From: Bacilli bacterium | GTDB taxonomy: Bacteria > Bacillota_I > Bacilli_A > RFN20 > CAG-826 | Assembly: GCA_024693415.1 (NCBI GenBank) | Contig: JAILKX010000041.1 | Location: forward strand, 1 to 9,384 | Reading direction: 5' to 3' | DNA length: 9,384 nt | Shown: one piece after another, positions 1 through 7,025 of the stretch | Position numbering within the stretch: position 1 is the stretch's first letter | Layout of the letters: the number at the start of each line of letters is the position of its first letter | Translations under genes and position numbers: made by a program | Notes under the pieces: generated by a model | Told to the model about the DNA's origin: nothing | The model's database searches: none | Seen by the model: the letters and a program-made list of their open reading frames with translations, nothing else

Positions 1-2111
1 TCGAACTCCGGATAGGATTCGAGCATCACGCTCTCCTTGTGGGCCGGAAGCGACTGGTAGATCTCCTCCATGACGAAGGGGCAGTACGGATAGATGAGGA
101 GCACGATGTCCTTGACGACCTTGTAGAGGACGGCTTTGACCATCGGCTCAAGCTCCTTCTTCGCCATCGAGACCTTGCTCATCTCGAGGTAGAACGAGCA
201 GAAATCGTCATAGACGAAATCGTAGAGGATGCTCGATGCCGCGCCGAATTGGTACTCCTCCATCTTGGCGGTGACGCGCCTGATGGTGTCTTCAAGCCGC
301 GAGAGGATGAACTTCTCTAGCGGCCCAAGGGTCTTCGGGTCGATCGGGGCGGGGACGTAATCGTCGCCGAGGGTCATCTCGCAATAGCGGGCGGCGTTCC
401 AGATCTTGTTCAGGTAGTTCTGCGAGCTCTGGAGCTTCTCGTCGCTGTAGCGCATGTCGAGCCCCGGGGTGCTGTTGGTGGTGATGAAATAGCGGAGCGC
501 GTCGATGCCGTATTTCTCGATGACGTCGAGCGGGTCGACGCCATTGCCGAGGGACTTGGACATCTTGCGGCCTTTCTCGTCGCGGATGAGGCCGTGGATG
601 ACGACCTTGCGGAAAGACACCTCATGGGTGAAATGCAATGACGGGAAGACCATGCGGCTCACCCATAAGAAGATGATGTCGTAGCCGGTGACGAGGACCG
701 AAGTCGGGAAATAACGCTCATAGTCGGGCGTTTTCTCATGCCAGCCCATGGTCGCAAACGGCCAAAGGCCGCTCGAGAACCAGGTATCGAGGACGTCTTC
801 GTCCTGGACGTACTTGGTCATGTCGGGCTCATTCTCGCTCACGATCACCTCGCCCGTCTCCTTGTTGTAATAGGCGGGGATCCTATGGCCCCACCACAGC
901 TGGCGCGAGATGCACCAGTCGTCGCAGTTGGCCATCCATCGCGCAAGCACCTTCTCGAAGCGCTTGGGCAGGAACTGGACCTTGTCGTCGCCCTTCTGCT
1001 GGGCGAGGACGCGGTCGGCGAGCGGCTTCATCTTGACGAACCACTGCTTGGAGAGCATCGGCTCGACGACGCATCCGCTTCTTTCGGAGTGCCCGACGGA
1101 GTGGACGAATTTCTCAATATGGTCCAAATGACCTTCTTGTTTGATTTTGTCAACCAAAGCCTTGCGGCATTCGTAGCGGTCCATGCCGTTGTACTCGCCG
1201 GCGAGCTCATTCATGTGCGCCGATTCATCGAGCACCTTGATGAGCGGGAAGCCGTATTTCTTGGCGAGGGCGAAGTCGTTGGGGTCATGGGCTGGGGTGC
1301 ACTTCATCGCGCCGGTGCCGAAGCTTATGTCGACGTAGGAGTCGCCCATGATGGGAAGGGGATCCCCATTCGCGGGGTTGATCGCCTTCTTGCCGATCAA
1401 ATGCTTATACCGCGGGTCTTTTGGATTGACGAAAACCGCGGTGTCGCCGAACATCGTCTCCGGACGGGTGGTCGCGACAATCAATTTCTCATCGGAATCC
1501 ACCACGTCATAGACGAAATAGAAGAATTCGCCTTCGTCGTCCTGGTGGATGACCTCGATGTTCGAAAGCGCGGTCCTGAGCTCAGGATCCCAGTTGATGA
1601 TGCGCTCGCCCTGATAGATAAGCCCTTCGTTATATAGGGTCACGAAGACGTGCTTGACGGCGTTGTTGAGACCCTCATCGAGGGTGAACCTTTCGCGGGT
1701 ATAGTCGACGGATAGGCCGATTTTGGCCCACTGCTCGTGGATCGTGTTGCCGTATTCCTCTTTCCATTCCCAGGCTTTCTCGAGGAACTTCTCGCGCCCT
1801 AAATCATAACGGCTGATCCCCTGCTCGCGCAGCTTCGCCTCGACTTTGGCCTGGGTCGCGATGCCCGCATGGTCCATGCCAGGAACCCATAAGACATCGT
1901 ATCCCTTCATCCTCTTGTAGCGGGCGATGATATCGTCTGGGATCGTGTCCATGACATGTCCCAAATGAAGTTTGCCGGTGACGTTTGGCGGCGGAATCAC
2001 AAGCGAAAACGGCTGCTTGGATTTGTCCCCGGCCGTGAAATAGCCTTTCTCTACCCAGTTCTTGTACTTGTTCTCTTCGACGAGCTTATGGTCGTAATGT
2101 TTGTCGAGCAT
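1..2111 (-). CDS. valS: Valyl-tRNA synthetase, C-terminus cut by window edge
   Basis: ValRS is a class I aminoacyl-tRNA synthetase that charges tRNA-Val with valine in the cytoplasm and hydrolyses mischarged Thr-tRNA. I translated the minus strand in one unbroken frame for 703 residues. It shows PPPNVTGKLHLGH (HIGH motif HLGH, residues 49-52), GMDHAGIATQ (DHAGIATQ at 80-87, typical of ValRS rather than IleRS or LeuRS), the editing-domain ATTRPETM (TTRPETM at 214-220) and KMSKS at 516-520. Family members are about 880 residues, so roughly 170 C-terminal residues (end of the anticodon-binding domain and the coiled coil) lie outside the window. The ATG at 2109-2111 is preceded by AGGAGG at 2118-2123 with 6 nt spacing. 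A T-box leader lies directly upstream, so expression should rise when tRNA-Val is uncharged. The family assignment is nearly certain. Confidence 0.97.
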   Translation of the reverse strand, partial: MLDKHYDHKLVEENKYKNWVEKGYFTAGDKSKQPFSLVIPPPNVTGKLHLGHVMDTIPDDIIARYKRMKGYDVLWVPGMDHAGIATQAKVEAKLREQGISRYDLGREKFLEKAWEWKEEYGNTIHEQWAKIGLSVDYTRERFTLDEGLNNAVKHVFVTLYNEGLIYQGERIINWDPELRTALSNIEVIHQDDEGEFFYFVYDVVDSDEKLIVATTRPETMFGDTAVFVNPKDPRYKHLIGKKAINPANGDPLPIMGDSYVDISFGTGAMKCTPAHDPNDFALAKKYGFPLIKVLDESAHMNELAGEYNGMDRYECRKALVDKIKQEGHLDHIEKFVHSVGHSERSGCVVEPMLSKQWFVKMKPLADRVLAQQKGDDKVQFLPKRFEKVLARWMANCDDWCISRQLWWGHRIPAYYNKETGEVIVSENEPDMTKYVQDEDVLDTWFSSGLWPFATMGWHEKTPDYERYFPTSVLVTGYDIIFLWVSRMVFPSLHFTHEVSFRKVVIHGLIRDEKGRKMSKSLGNGVDPLDVIEKYGIDALRYFITTNSTPGLDMRYSDEKLQSSQNYLNKIWNAARYCEMTLGDDYVPAPIDPKTLGPLEKFILSRLEDTIRRVTAKMEEYQFGAASSILYDFVYDDFCSFYLEMSKVSMAKKELEPMVKAVLYKVVKDIVLLIYPYCPFVMEEIYQSLPAHKESVMLESYPEF

Positions 2112-2117
2112 GGGTGT

Positions 2118-2123
2118 CCTCCT
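2118..2123 (-). promoter_or_regulatory. valS ribosome binding site
   Basis: A perfect AGGAGG on the minus strand, 6 nt before the valS ATG, fixes that start. It lies just beyond the T-box terminator, so it is transcribed only when the leader is read through. Confidence 0.85.
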
Positions 2124-2132
2124 GTTTTCTGG

Positions 2133-2162
2133 AAAAATAAAACGCGCCCTCATTGGGACGCG
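2133..2162 (-). terminator. T-box regulatory terminator
   Basis: On the minus strand CGCGTCC (2156-2162) pairs with GGGCGCG (2143-2149) around a 6-nt loop: 7 bp with one G-U. TTTTATTTTT (2133-2142) follows. It sits just after the T-box sequence and before the valS Shine-Dalgarno, as expected for the conditional terminator that antiterminator formation would disrupt. Confidence 0.93.
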
Positions 2163-2334
2163 GCGCGCGGTACCACCCAATTTCCTAGAGGTCCTTTGAC
2201 CCTTAGGCTCTCTTTGCCTTAACGCGGCTTCCACGATTTCCTCTGCGGCGACTCATGCAGCCCAACCATGCCTTATCTCACTGTTGGGGGCTCTCTTTGA
2301 TGGAAGGCTAGCAATCCCTCCGCTTCAACGGAAC
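2133..2334 (-). promoter_or_regulatory. T-box riboswitch leader of valS
   Basis: The leader RNA binds uncharged tRNA and chooses between terminator and antiterminator. The T-box sequence GGGTGGTACCGCG is at about 2166-2178 (minus strand). Its TGGT bulge would pair with a tRNA 3' end ACCA, fitting the A73 discriminator of tRNA-Val. Stem I can be folded from 2219-2227 paired with 2320-2328 (8 bp, one mismatch), with a further CUUCCA/UGGAAG helix (2301-2306 with 2228-2233). A distal helix CCCAAC/GUUGGG is flanked by the usual AGAGAG on its 5' side and a GUGAGA loop. A small stem III-like hairpin is at 2189-2203. The specifier codon is not settled: GUG (2232-2234) and GUC (2250-2252) are the valine candidates, but AUC preceded by GAA (2235-2237) also sits in the expected place. 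The T-box class is certain and the inner fold is my hand model. Confidence 0.93.
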
Positions 2335-2340
2335 GCTTGT

Positions 2341-2346
2341 ATTATC
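2341..2346 (-). promoter_or_regulatory. Possible -10 of the valS leader promoter
   Basis: Minus-strand GATAAT would place transcription start near 2334, only a few bases before the base of T-box Stem I at 2328. That position is what supports it. No convincing -35 is present (best is TTCCTT at 2364-2369, 17 bp away), and the spacer is a GCGCGCGCG tract. Tentative. Confidence 0.4.
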
Positions 2347-2404
2347 ACGCGCGCGCCTCCAAAAAGGAAGCGAAATCGCAAAATAGAACCTATTTTGGCC
2401 CGCT

Positions 2405-2435
2405 GGGTGCCGCCCGAGCATAGCTGCGGGGTGGC
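2405..2435 (+). repeat. Intergenic hairpin repeat, copy 1
   Basis: CCGCCCG (2410-2416) pairs with CGGGGTGG (2427-2434, one bulged G, one G-T pair). An inner AGC-ATA-GCT stem-loop lies at 2417-2425. The same outer arms occur at 8932-8962 around a longer inner stem. The orientation given is arbitrary. Confidence 0.6.
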
Positions 2436-2472
2436 CGCGCCGAACCCCGACCAAAAAGAAGACATTTCACGG

Positions 2473-2522
2473 CAAATAGGCGAGACATGTATGCATATTC
2501 GCGTGGAAACGGCTGCTATTTG
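2473..2522 (+). repeat. Structured intergenic motif, copy A
   Basis: Arms CAAATAG (2473-2479) and CTATTTG (2516-2522) are perfect complements. Inside them GC (2480-2481) can pair with GC (2512-2513), leaving a TG bulge. The enclosed core GAGACATGTATGCATATTCG (2482-2501) matches copy B at 16 of 20 positions and copy C at 14 of 20. Which strand is functional is unknown. Confidence 0.6.
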
Positions 2523-2586
2523 GATTAACCTTACAGCCCTTTATTATACTTTTGCCACTTCCATGAAAAGAGGCGGTTTTGCGCAA

Positions 2587-2621
2587 ATCCGCGGGGGACA
2601 TGTATCTATTTTCGGCTGGAT
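2587..2621 (+). repeat. Structured intergenic motif, copy B
   Basis: Arms ATCC-GC (2587-2592) and GC-T-GGAT (2615-2621) pair with one bulged base in the same place as the bulge in copy A. The arm sequence differs from copy A but stays complementary. The core GGGACATGTATCTATTTTCG is at 2595-2614. Confidence 0.6.
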
Positions 2622-2657
2622 GGCCCTATATATTATTGAACGCGCGTGCGCGTAAGG

Positions 2658-2682
2658 AAAAAGCCCACGGCGAACCATGAGC
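2658..2682 (-). terminator. Terminator of the tig-lon-engB operon
   Basis: Minus-strand GCTCATGG (2675-2682) and CCGTGGGC (2663-2670) form an 8-bp stem closed by a TTCG tetraloop and followed by TTTTT (2658-2662). It is a textbook intrinsic terminator. The stem begins at the base immediately after the engB TAA. Confidence 0.95.
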
Positions 2683-3246
2683 TTAGAGAAGGTTTGCGAT
2701 GGCCGAGCGGATCTTCGGGGTGGTCTTCCCGCTCAATTCGCTCTCGAGGTAATCAGTGATGCCAAGCGCTTTCGCCCTTAGCCTCGCCTTGTGGCGCTCA
2801 GATTGGTTCATCTGGTCCACTTTGGTGAGGACGACGAGCATTTTCACGCCGGTCTTCTCAAGATACCTGATGAAGGCCTCATCGTCTTTGCCGAGGTCTC
2901 TTTTGAGATCGAGCAGCAATACGATGGCTTTTAGGCTAGGCTCCTTCACGTAATCCTCCATCATCTTCGCGAAGTTGATGGTCGATAGGGTCGCATAGGA
3001 GGTTGAGCCGTAGCCTGGGCTATCCACGAGGTAGAACCTTGAATCCACCTCGAAGTAATTCAATAGCTTCGTCTTGCCCGCCTTTTTGGACGAAAAGGCG
3101 ATCTTTTGACCCAATAAGGCATTGATGAGCGTGCTTTTCCCGACGTTGGAGCGCCCCACCATCAAGATGGCGGGGAGTTCCTGCTTCGGGCGCGCGGTTA
3201 GGTCGACCGCGGAGGTCACGAACCGCGCTTTGCGGAAGTCGATCAT
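2683..3246 (-). CDS. engB: Ribosome biogenesis GTPase EngB/YsxC
   Basis: EngB (YihA/YsxC) is a small TRAFAC-class GTPase needed for late assembly of the 50S ribosomal subunit. The 187-residue product, close to the usual length of about 195, shows G1 GRSNVGKS (31-38), G2 region AGKTKLLNYF (56-65; the family usually has PGKTQ-INF), G3 DSPGYG (75-80) and G4 TKVD (141-144). The G5 region near the C-terminus is weak (LSGKTTPKI). Its ATG (3244-3246) overlaps the lon TGA as ATGA. The only nearby purine-rich stretch, AAGG, is too close to the ATG, so translation probably depends on ribosomes finishing lon. It is the last gene of the operon, and its TAA abuts the terminator. The lon-engB pairing matches lonA-ysxC in Bacillus. 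The assignment is firm. Confidence 0.96.
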   Translation of the reverse strand: MIDFRKARFVTSAVDLTARPKQELPAILMVGRSNVGKSTLINALLGQKIAFSSKKAGKTKLLNYFEVDSRFYLVDSPGYGSTSYATLSTINFAKMMEDYVKEPSLKAIVLLLDLKRDLGKDDEAFIRYLEKTGVKMLVVLTKVDQMNQSERHKARLRAKALGITDYLESELSGKTTPKIRSAIANLL

Positions 3247-5594
3247 GCCTTGGCGGACACCAGCGCGATATTGAGCGCGTCGTCCACCGTTTTCATGTAG
3301 TTGATCTTGAGGACGTCCTTGACTTCCTGCGGAAGCTCGGAGACATCCTTCTTGTTATCGATCGGGACGATGATCTGCTTGATGCCAGCCCTGGCCGCGG
3401 CGAGGGATTTCTCGCGCAAACCGCCGATCGGGAGGGCTTTTCCGCGGAGGGTGACCTCGCCTGTCATGGCGACGTTTGCATCCACCGGGGTGTGGGTCAA
3501 GCAGGAGATGATGGCGGTCGTGATGGCGACGCCTGCCGAAGGACCATCCTTAGGAACCGCGCCCTCGGGGACGTGGATGTGGATGTCGTTCTTCTGGAAG
3601 ATATCGTCGTCGATGCCGTACTTCTTCGAGTTGGCGCGCACGTAGTCGAGCGCGATCATCGCGCTCTCCTTCATGACTTCGCCTAGCTTTCCAGTCAGGA
3701 CGAGGCCGCCCTTGCCGGGGAAGTAATTGACTTCGATCGGGAGGATATCGCCGCCGAATTCGGTGTAGGCGAGGCCGGTGACGACGCCGACTTGGTTCTC
3801 CTTCTCCTTCTTCGAGCCTTCGAAGATCTCGACGCCGAGGTATTCGATCGCCTTTTCGGGGGTAACCTTCACCGGGCGCGGGAGCTCGGGGTTCTTGAGG
3901 GTGTCGACGACCACTTTGCGGCAGATGCTCGCGATGAGCCTCTCCAGCTGGCGGACGCCGGCTTCCATCGAATAATGCTCGATCAGCTCTTTGATCGTGT
4001 CCTCGCTGAACTCGATGTCCTCGGGCTCGAGGCCGTTGGCCTTCACTTGCTTCGGGATTAAGAAGCCCAAGGCGATTTTGATCTTCTCGATTTCGGTGTA
4101 GGACGGGACCTCGATGAGCTCGAGCCTATCGCGGAGCGGGGCCGGGACGTTCTCGAGGTAGTTCGCGGTGCAGAGGAACAAAACGTTCGAGAGGTCGTAA
4201 GGTTCTTCGATGTAGTTGTCGTTGAAGGCGGTGTTCTGCTCGGGGTCGAGGACCTCTAGCATGGCGCTGGAGGGATCGCCGCGGTAATTGGAGCCGCCGA
4301 TCTTATCGATCTCGTCGAGCAGGAACACGGGGTTCACCACGCCCGACTTCGTCATGCCTTGGATGATGCGTCCGGGCATCGAGCCGACGTAGGTGCGGCG
4401 ATGGCCGCGGATTTCGGCTTCGTCCGAGATGCCGCCGAGGCTTGCTTTGAAGAATTTGCGGCCCAAGGCGCGGGCGATCGACTTCGCTAGCGAGGTCTTG
4501 CCGCATCCCGGGGGCCCGTAGAAGCAAAGGATCGGGGCTTTGAGGTTGCCGGTCTTCTTCTTGACCGCGAGGTATTCGATGATCCTCTTCTTGACCTTCT
4601 CGAGGCCGAAGTGGTCCTCATCCAAGACCTGCTGGACGTGATTGAGATCCTCATCGTCCTCGGTCTTCTCGAACCAGGGGACGTTCATGATGGTCTCGAT
4701 GTAGCTCATGATGAGGCTCGCCTCCAAGGAGGATTCGGGCATCATCTCGTAACGCTTGAGCTCGGCTTTGACCTTCGCTTTGATGTTCTCGGGGTAAGGG
4801 TTCTTCTCGAGCTTCTCGCGGATCGCGTCCTCGGAATGCTCGGAATTGGGGTCTTCGCCGAGTTCCTGGCGAATGGCCTTCATCCGCTCGCGCAGATAGT
4901 ATTCCTTTTGGGATTTCTCCGACGACTGGCGCACTTTTTCGTTGATGTCGCGCTCGAGGTCGCCGATTTCCTTCGCCCCGTTGATGAGCTCGAGGAACAT
5001 GGCGAGGCGCTTGGCGACGTTATTCTCCTCCAATAGCGCTTGGCGCTGGGCGAGGGTGATCGGCAAATAGCCGGCGATCGAATCGGGAAGGGCTTCGGTC
5101 GGGATTCCCCTGCCGAGCTGGCCGACGACCGAACGGGGGACGGCCTGCCCGATCTGCGGGGTGCTCGAGATCGCTTCGACGATCTTCTTGGTGAGCGCGA
5201 GCTCCTCATCCACGGGTCCGTGGACGTATTCGAGGATCTCGGCGTCGGCGAAATAGGCGCCGCCATCCATCGCGAAGTTGCTGAGCTTCACCCTCTTGCT
5301 GCCGACGACGCGGATGCGGACGCCGGTGTCGATCTGGGTGTAGGAAATGATGCGGCACATGGTGCCGATGGTGTAGATGTCATCCAAGCCGGGCTCTTCG
5401 ACGGTCTCGTCCTTCTGCGAGACGATGACCATCAGGCTATTGGTGTTGAACTTCGCCTTCTCGGCCGCGGCCATTGAAATGGCGCGGGCGACCTCGATCT
5501 CCTCCGACATGGAGGGAAAGACCACTAGGGATCTCGCGATGCACACCGGAAGCCTTACCGACTTCGGATTGGACTGGTTTGCGGGTTCATTCAT
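3243..5594 (-). CDS. lon: ATP-dependent protease LonA
   Basis: Lon is a cytoplasmic hexameric AAA+ serine protease that unfolds and degrades damaged and regulatory proteins. At 783 residues it is a full-length LonA: N-terminal substrate-binding domain (about 10-210), helical linker with charged coiled-coil-like stretches (about 210-310), AAA+ module with Walker A GPPGCGKT (360-367) and Walker B LLDEID (D427-E428), then a C-terminal protease domain. Catalytic Ser686 lies in PKDGPSAG and Lys729 in GGLREKSLAA. Their 43-residue spacing equals Ser679-Lys722 of E. coli Lon. There is no membrane segment, so it is not LonB. The ATG at 5592-5594 has GGAG (5603-5606) 8 nt upstream. It lies 45 nt after tig and overlaps engB by 4 nt. 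I see no CtsR or CIRCE heat-shock operator here. Confidence 0.98.
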   Translation of the reverse strand: MNEPANQSNPKSVRLPVCIARSLVVFPSMSEEIEVARAISMAAAEKAKFNTNSLMVIVSQKDETVEEPGLDDIYTIGTMCRIISYTQIDTGVRIRVVGSKRVKLSNFAMDGGAYFADAEILEYVHGPVDEELALTKKIVEAISSTPQIGQAVPRSVVGQLGRGIPTEALPDSIAGYLPITLAQRQALLEENNVAKRLAMFLELINGAKEIGDLERDINEKVRQSSEKSQKEYYLRERMKAIRQELGEDPNSEHSEDAIREKLEKNPYPENIKAKVKAELKRYEMMPESSLEASLIMSYIETIMNVPWFEKTEDDEDLNHVQQVLDEDHFGLEKVKKRIIEYLAVKKKTGNLKAPILCFYGPPGCGKTSLAKSIARALGRKFFKASLGGISDEAEIRGHRRTYVGSMPGRIIQGMTKSGVVNPVFLLDEIDKIGGSNYRGDPSSAMLEVLDPEQNTAFNDNYIEEPYDLSNVLFLCTANYLENVPAPLRDRLELIEVPSYTEIEKIKIALGFLIPKQVKANGLEPEDIEFSEDTIKELIEHYSMEAGVRQLERLIASICRKVVVDTLKNPELPRPVKVTPEKAIEYLGVEIFEGSKKEKENQVGVVTGLAYTEFGGDILPIEVNYFPGKGGLVLTGKLGEVMKESAMIALDYVRANSKKYGIDDDIFQKNDIHIHVPEGAVPKDGPSAGVAITTAIISCLTHTPVDANVAMTGEVTLRGKALPIGGLREKSLAAARAGIKQIIVPIDNKKDVSELPQEVKDVLKINYMKTVDDALNIALVSAKA

Positions 5595-5615
5595 AGCTGA
5601 TTCTCCTTTCGAAAC

Positions 5616-5638
5616 GAATGGGAGATTGCCTCCCGTTC
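5616..5638 (-). other. Intercistronic hairpin between tig and lon
   Basis: On the minus strand GAA-c-GGGAG (5630-5638) pairs with CTCCC-a-TTC (5616-5624) around GCAAT: 8 bp with one mismatch. No U-run follows, so it is unlikely to terminate. It could slow decay or processing of the tig-lon message, or tune reinitiation at lon. Confidence 0.5.
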
Positions 5639-5639
5639 A

Positions 5640-6911
5640 TCAGTGGTTGTTCTTGATAAGGAATTCGTGGAGCTTGTTCTGGTGGAGGTTGTTGCGGAAA
5701 TTCTCGATGTTGCCGAGGGCTTTCCTGACGTCTTCCACTTTCATCTTATGGGTGTCGGCAAGCTTTGCGATCTCGTGGTCGAGCTCGGCGTCGTCGACGA
5801 AGAGGCGCTCCTTCGCGGAGATCTGCTCAAGGACAAGGAACTGGGTGAGGTTGGCCTTCGCTTCCTCTTTGGTCTTCTCGAAGAGCTCGTCTTCGGTCTG
5901 GCCGGTGATCTCGAGGTACTGCTGGAAGGTGAGGCCGTTCTGCTCGATCTGGGCTTTGAGCTGGTCCTGCTTCTGGGCCGCTTCGCTTTCGATGATCGAG
6001 GAGGACATGGTGACTTTGGATCCCTTGACGATCTGGTCGATGATGTCGGCGTAGTACTTGCGCTCGGTCTCGTTGACCTTCCTCTGGAGGATGGATTCCT
6101 TCTCGTGGGCCTTCAGCTCATCGACGGTCTTGACGTCTTTGATGCCCATGTCGAGGACGGCTTCGTCATCGAGTTCGGGGATCTGCTTCTCCTTGACCTC
6201 GTGAACGTGGGTCTTGAAGACCGCGGCCTTGCCGGCGAGTTCGGCGACATACTGGGTCGGGAAGGTGATCTCGACGTCCTTATCGTCGCCCGCTTTGACG
6301 CCGACGAGGGCATCTTCGAAGCCGGGGACAAAGGAATTGGAGCCGAGCTCAAGGCTGTACTTGTCGGCTTTGCCGCCGTCGAAGGCAACGCCGTCGACGA
6401 AACCTTCGAAGTCGATGACGACGGTGTCGCCAAGCTTGGCTTCGCGCTCGACCGAAACGAGGGAGGCAGCGCCCTTAAGGCGGTTCTGGATGGCCTCGTC
6501 GACCTCTTCATCGGTGACGGAGGCGACTTCCCTTTCGGCATGGAGGTCTTTGTATTGCCCGAGTTCGACTTCGGGGAAGGTGGTCACGGTGAACTTGAGC
6601 TCAAGCTCGGTGTCGCTGACCTTGGTGACCTCGACCGACGGACGGTCGAAGGGGTTGACCTTTTCGGCGCGGATCGCTTCCGAATAGGCGGGGGTCAGGC
6701 AATCCTGGATGGCGTCGTTGATGACGCGGTTGCCGTCGACGCGGGCGCGGAGCATGGCTTCGGGCGCTTTGCCGGGGCGGAATCCGGGGATCGTGATCTT
6801 GGAGGCTTGCTTGCGGAAAGCTTTCTTCTGGGCCTCCTGCCAGACGTCGGCGTCGAGGGCGACGCTCAACTCGACTTTGCAGTCGTCTAATTTCTTGATG
6901 CTGTGTTTCAT
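5640..6911 (-). CDS. tig: Trigger factor
   Basis: Trigger factor is the ribosome-docked chaperone that shields nascent chains at the exit tunnel. The 423-residue product has the N-terminal ribosome-binding domain with signature GFRPGKAP (43-50; FRK-type L23 contact), an FKBP-type prolyl isomerase domain (about 158-245, opening KLGDTVVIDFEG), and a charged helical C-terminal chaperone domain. Length is normal (430-450 in relatives). I chose the ATG at 6909-6911 because AAGG (6921-6924) lies 9 nt upstream and the product begins MKHSIKKLDDCKVEL, as in the family. A TTG at 6935 would fall at about the transcription start. The gene ends in tandem TGA TGA. It heads the tig-lon-engB operon with its own sigma-A-like promoter. 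Bacillus has clpX and lonB between tig and lonA; both are missing here. Confidence 0.97.
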   Translation of the reverse strand: MKHSIKKLDDCKVELSVALDADVWQEAQKKAFRKQASKITIPGFRPGKAPEAMLRARVDGNRVINDAIQDCLTPAYSEAIRAEKVNPFDRPSVEVTKVSDTELELKFTVTTFPEVELGQYKDLHAEREVASVTDEEVDEAIQNRLKGAASLVSVEREAKLGDTVVIDFEGFVDGVAFDGGKADKYSLELGSNSFVPGFEDALVGVKAGDDKDVEITFPTQYVAELAGKAAVFKTHVHEVKEKQIPELDDEAVLDMGIKDVKTVDELKAHEKESILQRKVNETERKYYADIIDQIVKGSKVTMSSSIIESEAAQKQDQLKAQIEQNGLTFQQYLEITGQTEDELFEKTKEEAKANLTQFLVLEQISAKERLFVDDAELDHEIAKLADTHKMKVEDVRKALGNIENFRNNLHQNKLHEFLIKNNH

Positions 6912-6940
6912 AAACGTTTTCCTTGCTGAAAGCAATGACT

Positions 6941-6969
6941 AATATACTCCACTTAGAGCGGAGTTCCAA
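6941..6969 (-). promoter_or_regulatory. Promoter of the tig-lon-engB operon
   Basis: Minus-strand -35 TTGGAA (6964-6969), 17-bp spacer, -10 TATATT (6941-6946). Transcription would start near 6934, giving a leader of about 23 nt before tig. It is the best housekeeping-type promoter in the window. Confidence 0.8.
6946..6964. promoter_or_regulatory. Inverted repeat (possible operator) in tig promoter spacer
   Basis: ACTCCACT-TAG-AGCGGAGT: 8-bp arms with one mismatch. It fills the 17-bp spacer exactly and touches one base of each promoter hexamer. This is an ideal site for a dimeric regulator. It does not match the CIRCE (TTAGCACTC-N9-GAGTGCTAA) or CtsR (GGTCAAA direct repeat) consensus. Confidence 0.5.
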
Positions 6970-6978
6970 ACATTTTGC

Positions 6979-7003
6979 GCGCATATTTCATGCGCACGTG
7001 CGC
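6979..7003 (-). other. Overlapping hairpins between TPR-like gene and tig
   Basis: GCGCAT-ATTTC-ATGCGC (6979-6995, 6-bp stem) overlaps a perfect 12-bp palindrome GCGCACGTGCGC (6992-7003). On the minus strand the first hairpin is followed by GCAAAATG rather than a U-run, so it would be a weak terminator at best for the gene ending at 7026. Confidence 0.35.
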
Positions 7004-7025
7004 TAAAGTGACTGATTTAGACCTC

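Larger units (their letters stand above)
2341..2657. other. Intergenic region between engB and valS leader
   Basis: I see no credible gene here. An open frame runs through on the plus strand from 2284, but it includes the antisense of the T-box and resembles no protein. The region holds a hairpin repeat (2405-2435), two copies of a structured motif (2473-2522 and 2587-2621), alternating purine-pyrimidine tracts at 2346-2356 and 2640-2654, and isolated -10-like boxes on both strands near 2543-2550. Confidence 0.7.

Noticed and set aside
738..1637. Long plus-strand open frame of about 299 codons
   Set aside because: It lies antisense to valS in a GC-rich region where codon bias keeps the opposite frame open. 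The minus strand carries all ValRS motifs.
2189..2203. GGTCAAAGGACC resembling a CtsR half-site
   Set aside because: Only one GGTCAAA is present rather than the tandem repeat, and it lies within the T-box leader, where it is better explained as a small RNA stem.
2520..2550. Plus-strand promoter TTGGAT - 19 bp - TATACT, and minus-strand TATAAT at 2543-2548
   Set aside because: The plus-strand pair has an overlong spacer and no gene to drive; the minus-strand box lacks any usable -35. They could matter if the intergenic motif is transcribed, but the evidence is too thin to annotate.
2284..2655. Plus-strand open frame of about 123 codons in the valS-engB gap
   Set aside because: It includes the antisense of the T-box Stem I and both intergenic motifs, has no Shine-Dalgarno sequence, and resembles no protein.
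2405..2655. CRISPR array or tRNA gene in the repeat-bearing gap
   Set aside because: The repeats are only two or three diverged copies with unequal spacing, and no cloverleaf or tRNA T-loop sequence is seen.
5643..6890. Plus-strand open frame of about 415 codons opposite tig
   Set aside because: Its composition (Val, Leu, Asp and Gly rich, low complexity) is the mirror of the tig codons. Trigger factor signatures are on the minus strand.
6909..6935. Upstream TTG start for tig
   Set aside because: It would coincide with the predicted transcription start and adds residues not typical of trigger factor. The ATG at 6909-6911 has a good Shine-Dalgarno sequence.
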